From Chloroflexia bacterium (GTDB taxonomy: Bacteria > Chloroflexota > Chloroflexia > Thermomicrobiales > CFX8): a stretch of DNA of 6,914 nucleotides. The notes beneath the pieces were generated by a model. It was given only the letters and a program-made list of their open reading frames with translations. It made no database searches and was not told the DNA's origin. The stretch is from the NCBI GenBank assembly GCA_013696045.1, contig JACCZH010000331.1:1-6914 (forward strand). The letters run 5' to 3'. Below are positions 5,049 to 6,914 of the stretch, piece by piece (positions within the stretch are counted from its first letter, which is position 1; each line of letters begins with the position of its first letter). The position numbers and the translations under genes are program-made.

Positions 5049-5897
5049 ATGTCTCAACGACGTGTACTGATTACGGGCGCATCGGGGCAGCTAGGCCAAG
5101 CACTGCAAGATCTTGCCCTTCCCGGCTGGGCGATGGAACCCTTGTCCAGCGCCGACCTCGACGTTCGCGATTGGCCGGCGGTAAGGTCGCGATTCGAGTC
5201 GCTGTCACCAGATCTGGTTATCCATACCGCGGCCGCCACCAACGTGGACCGATGCGAGCGCGAGCCCGAATGGGCCTTCGAGGTTAACGCGCTCGGTACC
5301 CGCCACGTCGCACAAGGAAGCGCGCTCGTTGACGCGCAGCTGGTCTATATCTCCACGAACTATGTGTTCAACGGGGGGAAATCTGGTCCGTACCACGAAT
5401 TCGACCAGCCCAATCCAATCAGCGTCTACGGCGCATCAAAGCTCGCCGGCGAAGTCGAGGCGCTCAATGCAACGTCTAAGTGTCATGTGGTGCGCACCGC
5501 CAGTGTCTATGCCGAGCACGGCAATAACTTCGTGAGGACAATGCGAGGGTTGATGGACCGGTTAGACCGCATCACGGTTGTCGATGACCAGGACAGCAAC
5601 CCGACCTACGCAACCGATCTCGCTGTTGCCGTCGCCGAGATTGCCGCACGGGCGCCGTTTGGCGTCTACCACGCCACGAACGAAGGCACAGCGTCGTGGC
5701 ATGAATGGGCGGTGGAAATTGCCGACCGTATTGGCGCAACGACTGAAGTCGCGCCGATTTCAGCTTCGGAGTTCCAGCGTGACGCCGAGCCTCCCGCAAA
5801 TGGCACACTGGTGTCATTGCCGCTTGCGCGTCTTGGGATTACCCTGCCTCCATGGCGCGATGGTCTGAAACGGTGCCTTGAACGATGGCCCGAGTAG
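5049..5897 (+). CDS. rmlD: dTDP-4-dehydrorhamnose reductase-like (RmlD) extended SDR
   Basis: A 282-residue extended short-chain dehydrogenase of the RmlD substrate-binding family. It has the Rossmann motif GASGQLG at 10-16, the TAAATNVDRCE segment (60-70) in the form family members use (HxAAxTxVDxxE), YISTNYVF at 100-107, and the catalytic YxxxK at Tyr127-Lys131 (YGASKLAGE), with Ser/Thr 102-103 completing the triad. PTYATDLA at 185-192 is also typical. The enzyme would reduce dTDP-4-keto-L-rhamnose, or a related dTDP-sugar, with NAD(P)H for cell-surface glycans. The C-terminal RPxNS motif of characterised RmlD reads PPANG (249-253), so the exact sugar is uncertain. The ATG at 5049 has a GGAAAG-rich SD region. 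It lies 15 nt after the truncated P-loop gene and overlaps the downstream glycosyltransferase by 13 nt. Confidence 0.88.
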   Translation: MSQRRVLITGASGQLGQALQDLALPGWAMEPLSSADLDVRDWPAVRSRFESLSPDLVIHTAAATNVDRCEREPEWAFEVNALGTRHVAQGSALVDAQLVYISTNYVFNGGKSGPYHEFDQPNPISVYGASKLAGEVEALNATSKCHVVRTASVYAEHGNNFVRTMRGLMDRLDRITVVDDQDSNPTYATDLAVAVAEIAARAPFGVYHATNEGTASWHEWAVEIADRIGATTEVAPISASEFQRDAEPPANGTLVSLPLARLGITLPPWRDGLKRCLERWPE

Positions 5898-6835
5898 ACC
5901 TGATTGTCCCAACCTACAACGGCACGCCATACTTGCTGGCTTGCCTGCAAACGCTCACCGCTTCCTCATACACCGACTTCAAGCTCATCATTTTTGACGA
6001 CGGCTCAGATCAACCGGTGGACAAGGAAGTGATTGGACTCTTTCCAGCCGCCACCATCATGCGAGTCGAGCGGAACGTAGGGCTCACCCGTGCGTTCAAC
6101 GCCGCGATAGATTCATCTTCGTCTGAATTTGTTGTTCTGTTGAACAACGATACCAAGATTGAAAAGGACTGGCTCGCCCAACTGGTTTCCTGTGCAGACC
6201 GCATTCCAGGTGCTGGCTCTGTCGCCAGCAAACTTCGACTGGCGTCTGATCGGCATACCTTACATTCAGCTGGTGATACCTATTCGGTGCGCGGCATGCC
6301 GGGGAACCGCGGGGTTTGGCTGGACGACTTCGGGCAGTATGACACAGAAGGCGAGATATTCTCTGCCTGCGCGGGCGCCGCGCTGTACCGTCGCGCTGCG
6401 CTGGAGGCCGTGCGCCTCTCCAACGGCGATATATTCGACACGCGCCTGTTCATGTACTGTGAAGATGTCGACCTTGGCTGGCGTCTTCAACGCGCCGGAT
6501 ACCGGTGTGTGTTTTCGCCGAAGGCGATCGTCTATCATCACCTGTCCGCGACCGGAGGAGGAAACTTTGCCAGCTACTATGTCGCACGAAACATCTGGCT
6601 CGTTCTTGCTCGTAGCGTTCCTTCTCAGATTCGACGCCGGTACTGGCTGCGCATGGCCGCCTATCATCTGGGCCGGGTGGTCCGCGCCGTGCGTTCCATT
6701 CGTGAACCCGCCGCGCGCCGCTCACTCACCGGCACTCTCCATGGGGTCGCGGCCTTTATTGTGAGCCGTAAAGATTCACCTGACGTCACCCCGCATGAGC
6801 TCCATCGAATCCTTGAATTACTGATGGATCGCTAA
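5885..6835 (+). CDS. Family 2 glycosyltransferase (rhamnosyltransferase-like)
   Basis: A 316-residue GT-A fold inverting glycosyltransferase. Visible motifs: VDLIVPTYNG at 4-13, IIFDDGSD (35-42) for nucleotide binding, RNVGLTRAFNAA (63-74), LLNNDT (85-90) carrying the metal-binding DxD equivalent, and CEDVDLGWRL (192-201) with the likely catalytic ED. This layout is that of GT2 enzymes annotated as rhamnosyl- or glycosyltransferases of surface polysaccharides; donor and acceptor cannot be read from the sequence. The basic C-terminal 80 residues (QIRRRYW, RAVRSIREPAARRS) probably lie at the membrane, but no clear transmembrane helix is seen. The ATG lies inside the last codons of the rmlD-like gene in another frame (13-nt overlap), implying translation coupling and a shared pathway, perhaps adding the sugar made by that gene. 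Confidence 0.9.
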   Translation: MARVDLIVPTYNGTPYLLACLQTLTASSYTDFKLIIFDDGSDQPVDKEVIGLFPAATIMRVERNVGLTRAFNAAIDSSSSEFVVLLNNDTKIEKDWLAQLVSCADRIPGAGSVASKLRLASDRHTLHSAGDTYSVRGMPGNRGVWLDDFGQYDTEGEIFSACAGAALYRRAALEAVRLSNGDIFDTRLFMYCEDVDLGWRLQRAGYRCVFSPKAIVYHHLSATGGGNFASYYVARNIWLVLARSVPSQIRRRYWLRMAAYHLGRVVRAVRSIREPAARRSLTGTLHGVAAFIVSRKDSPDVTPHELHRILELLMDR

Positions 6836-6848
6836 GGCGAACACCGTC

Positions 6849-6914
6849 TTAGTACACTTCGGGACGAATATCGTTGCGGAATACGCTTCGCACTTCCGAC
6901 TGGAACCGGTAAGG
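6849..6914 (-). CDS. Probable 3' end of a minus-strand gene (partial)
   Basis: Reading the complement from the window edge gives 21 codons ending at a TAA (complement of 6849-6851): PYRFQSEVRSVFRNDIRPEVY. Third positions are G/C-rich as in the neighbouring genes and the end resembles a real C-terminus, but it is too short to assign a family. It would converge on the glycosyltransferase gene, leaving only 13 nt between the stops. Confidence 0.4.
   Translation of the reverse strand, partial: PYRFQSEVRSVFRNDIRPEVY

Noticed and set aside
4590..5057. A 155-codon minus-strand frame ending at the TGA at 4590-4592
   Set aside because: Its upstream part is the antisense of the P-loop gene and resembles no family; only its last nine residues (MVTIYVHPT) are real, as the N-terminus of the TGA-containing Spx/ArsC-like gene.
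4982..5287. A + strand frame that could continue the truncated P-loop protein after a frameshift
   Set aside because: Its translation does not resemble the missing kinase half and it runs inside the rmlD-like gene.
1..6914. CRISPR arrays, tRNA or rRNA genes, insertion sequences
   Set aside because: No repeated spacer-like units, no cloverleaf or rRNA-like segments, and no transposase motifs were seen on either strand.

Overview
The window is about 6.9 kb of moderately GC-rich bacterial chromosome with densely packed genes, mostly ordinary housekeeping genes. Protein style points to the Chloroflexota, perhaps close to Thermomicrobia: a formate-dehydrogenase-like NuoG next to a short NuoI, the ALDH subtype, and a glycosyltransferase with a C-terminal ED-x-DLGWR motif. 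This is an impression from family resemblance, not a proof.

Layout. (1) 1-1837, + strand: the 3' part of a NuoG/FdhF-like molybdopterin-fold subunit that has lost its catalytic Cys/Sec-His site, followed by a complete NuoI with two 4Fe-4S clusters. This looks like the end of a respiratory complex I (nuo) cluster. (2) 1838-3401, + strand: a hairpin and a sigma70-like promoter, then a single aldehyde dehydrogenase gene with GTG start. (3) 3398-4619, - strand: an operon of a Spx/ArsC-like thioredoxin-fold protein and endonuclease IV (nfo). nfo converges on the ALDH gene so tightly that the two stop codons overlap. (4) 4746-6835, + strand: a P-loop kinase/ATPase gene that seems to have lost its C-terminal half, a dTDP-4-dehydrorhamnose reductase-like gene, and a GT2 glycosyltransferase whose start overlaps the preceding gene. 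The last two suggest surface polysaccharide synthesis with a deoxysugar. (5) 6849-6914, - strand: probably the 3' tail of another gene.

The most notable signal is in region 3. The Spx/ArsC-like gene is intact over 119 codons (4619 down to 4260) except for one in-frame TGA at codon 10, exactly where the family has the first, nucleophilic Cys of its CxxC motif. A hairpin with an AGUU apical loop lies 22 nt after the TGA, the position and form expected of a bacterial SECIS element. The gene is best read as a selenoprotein with a Sec-Thr-Gly-Cys redox motif, which a conventional gene caller would truncate to its last 74-75 residues or lose. It appears co-transcribed with the DNA-repair nuclease Nfo, suggesting (inference only) a link to oxidative stress.
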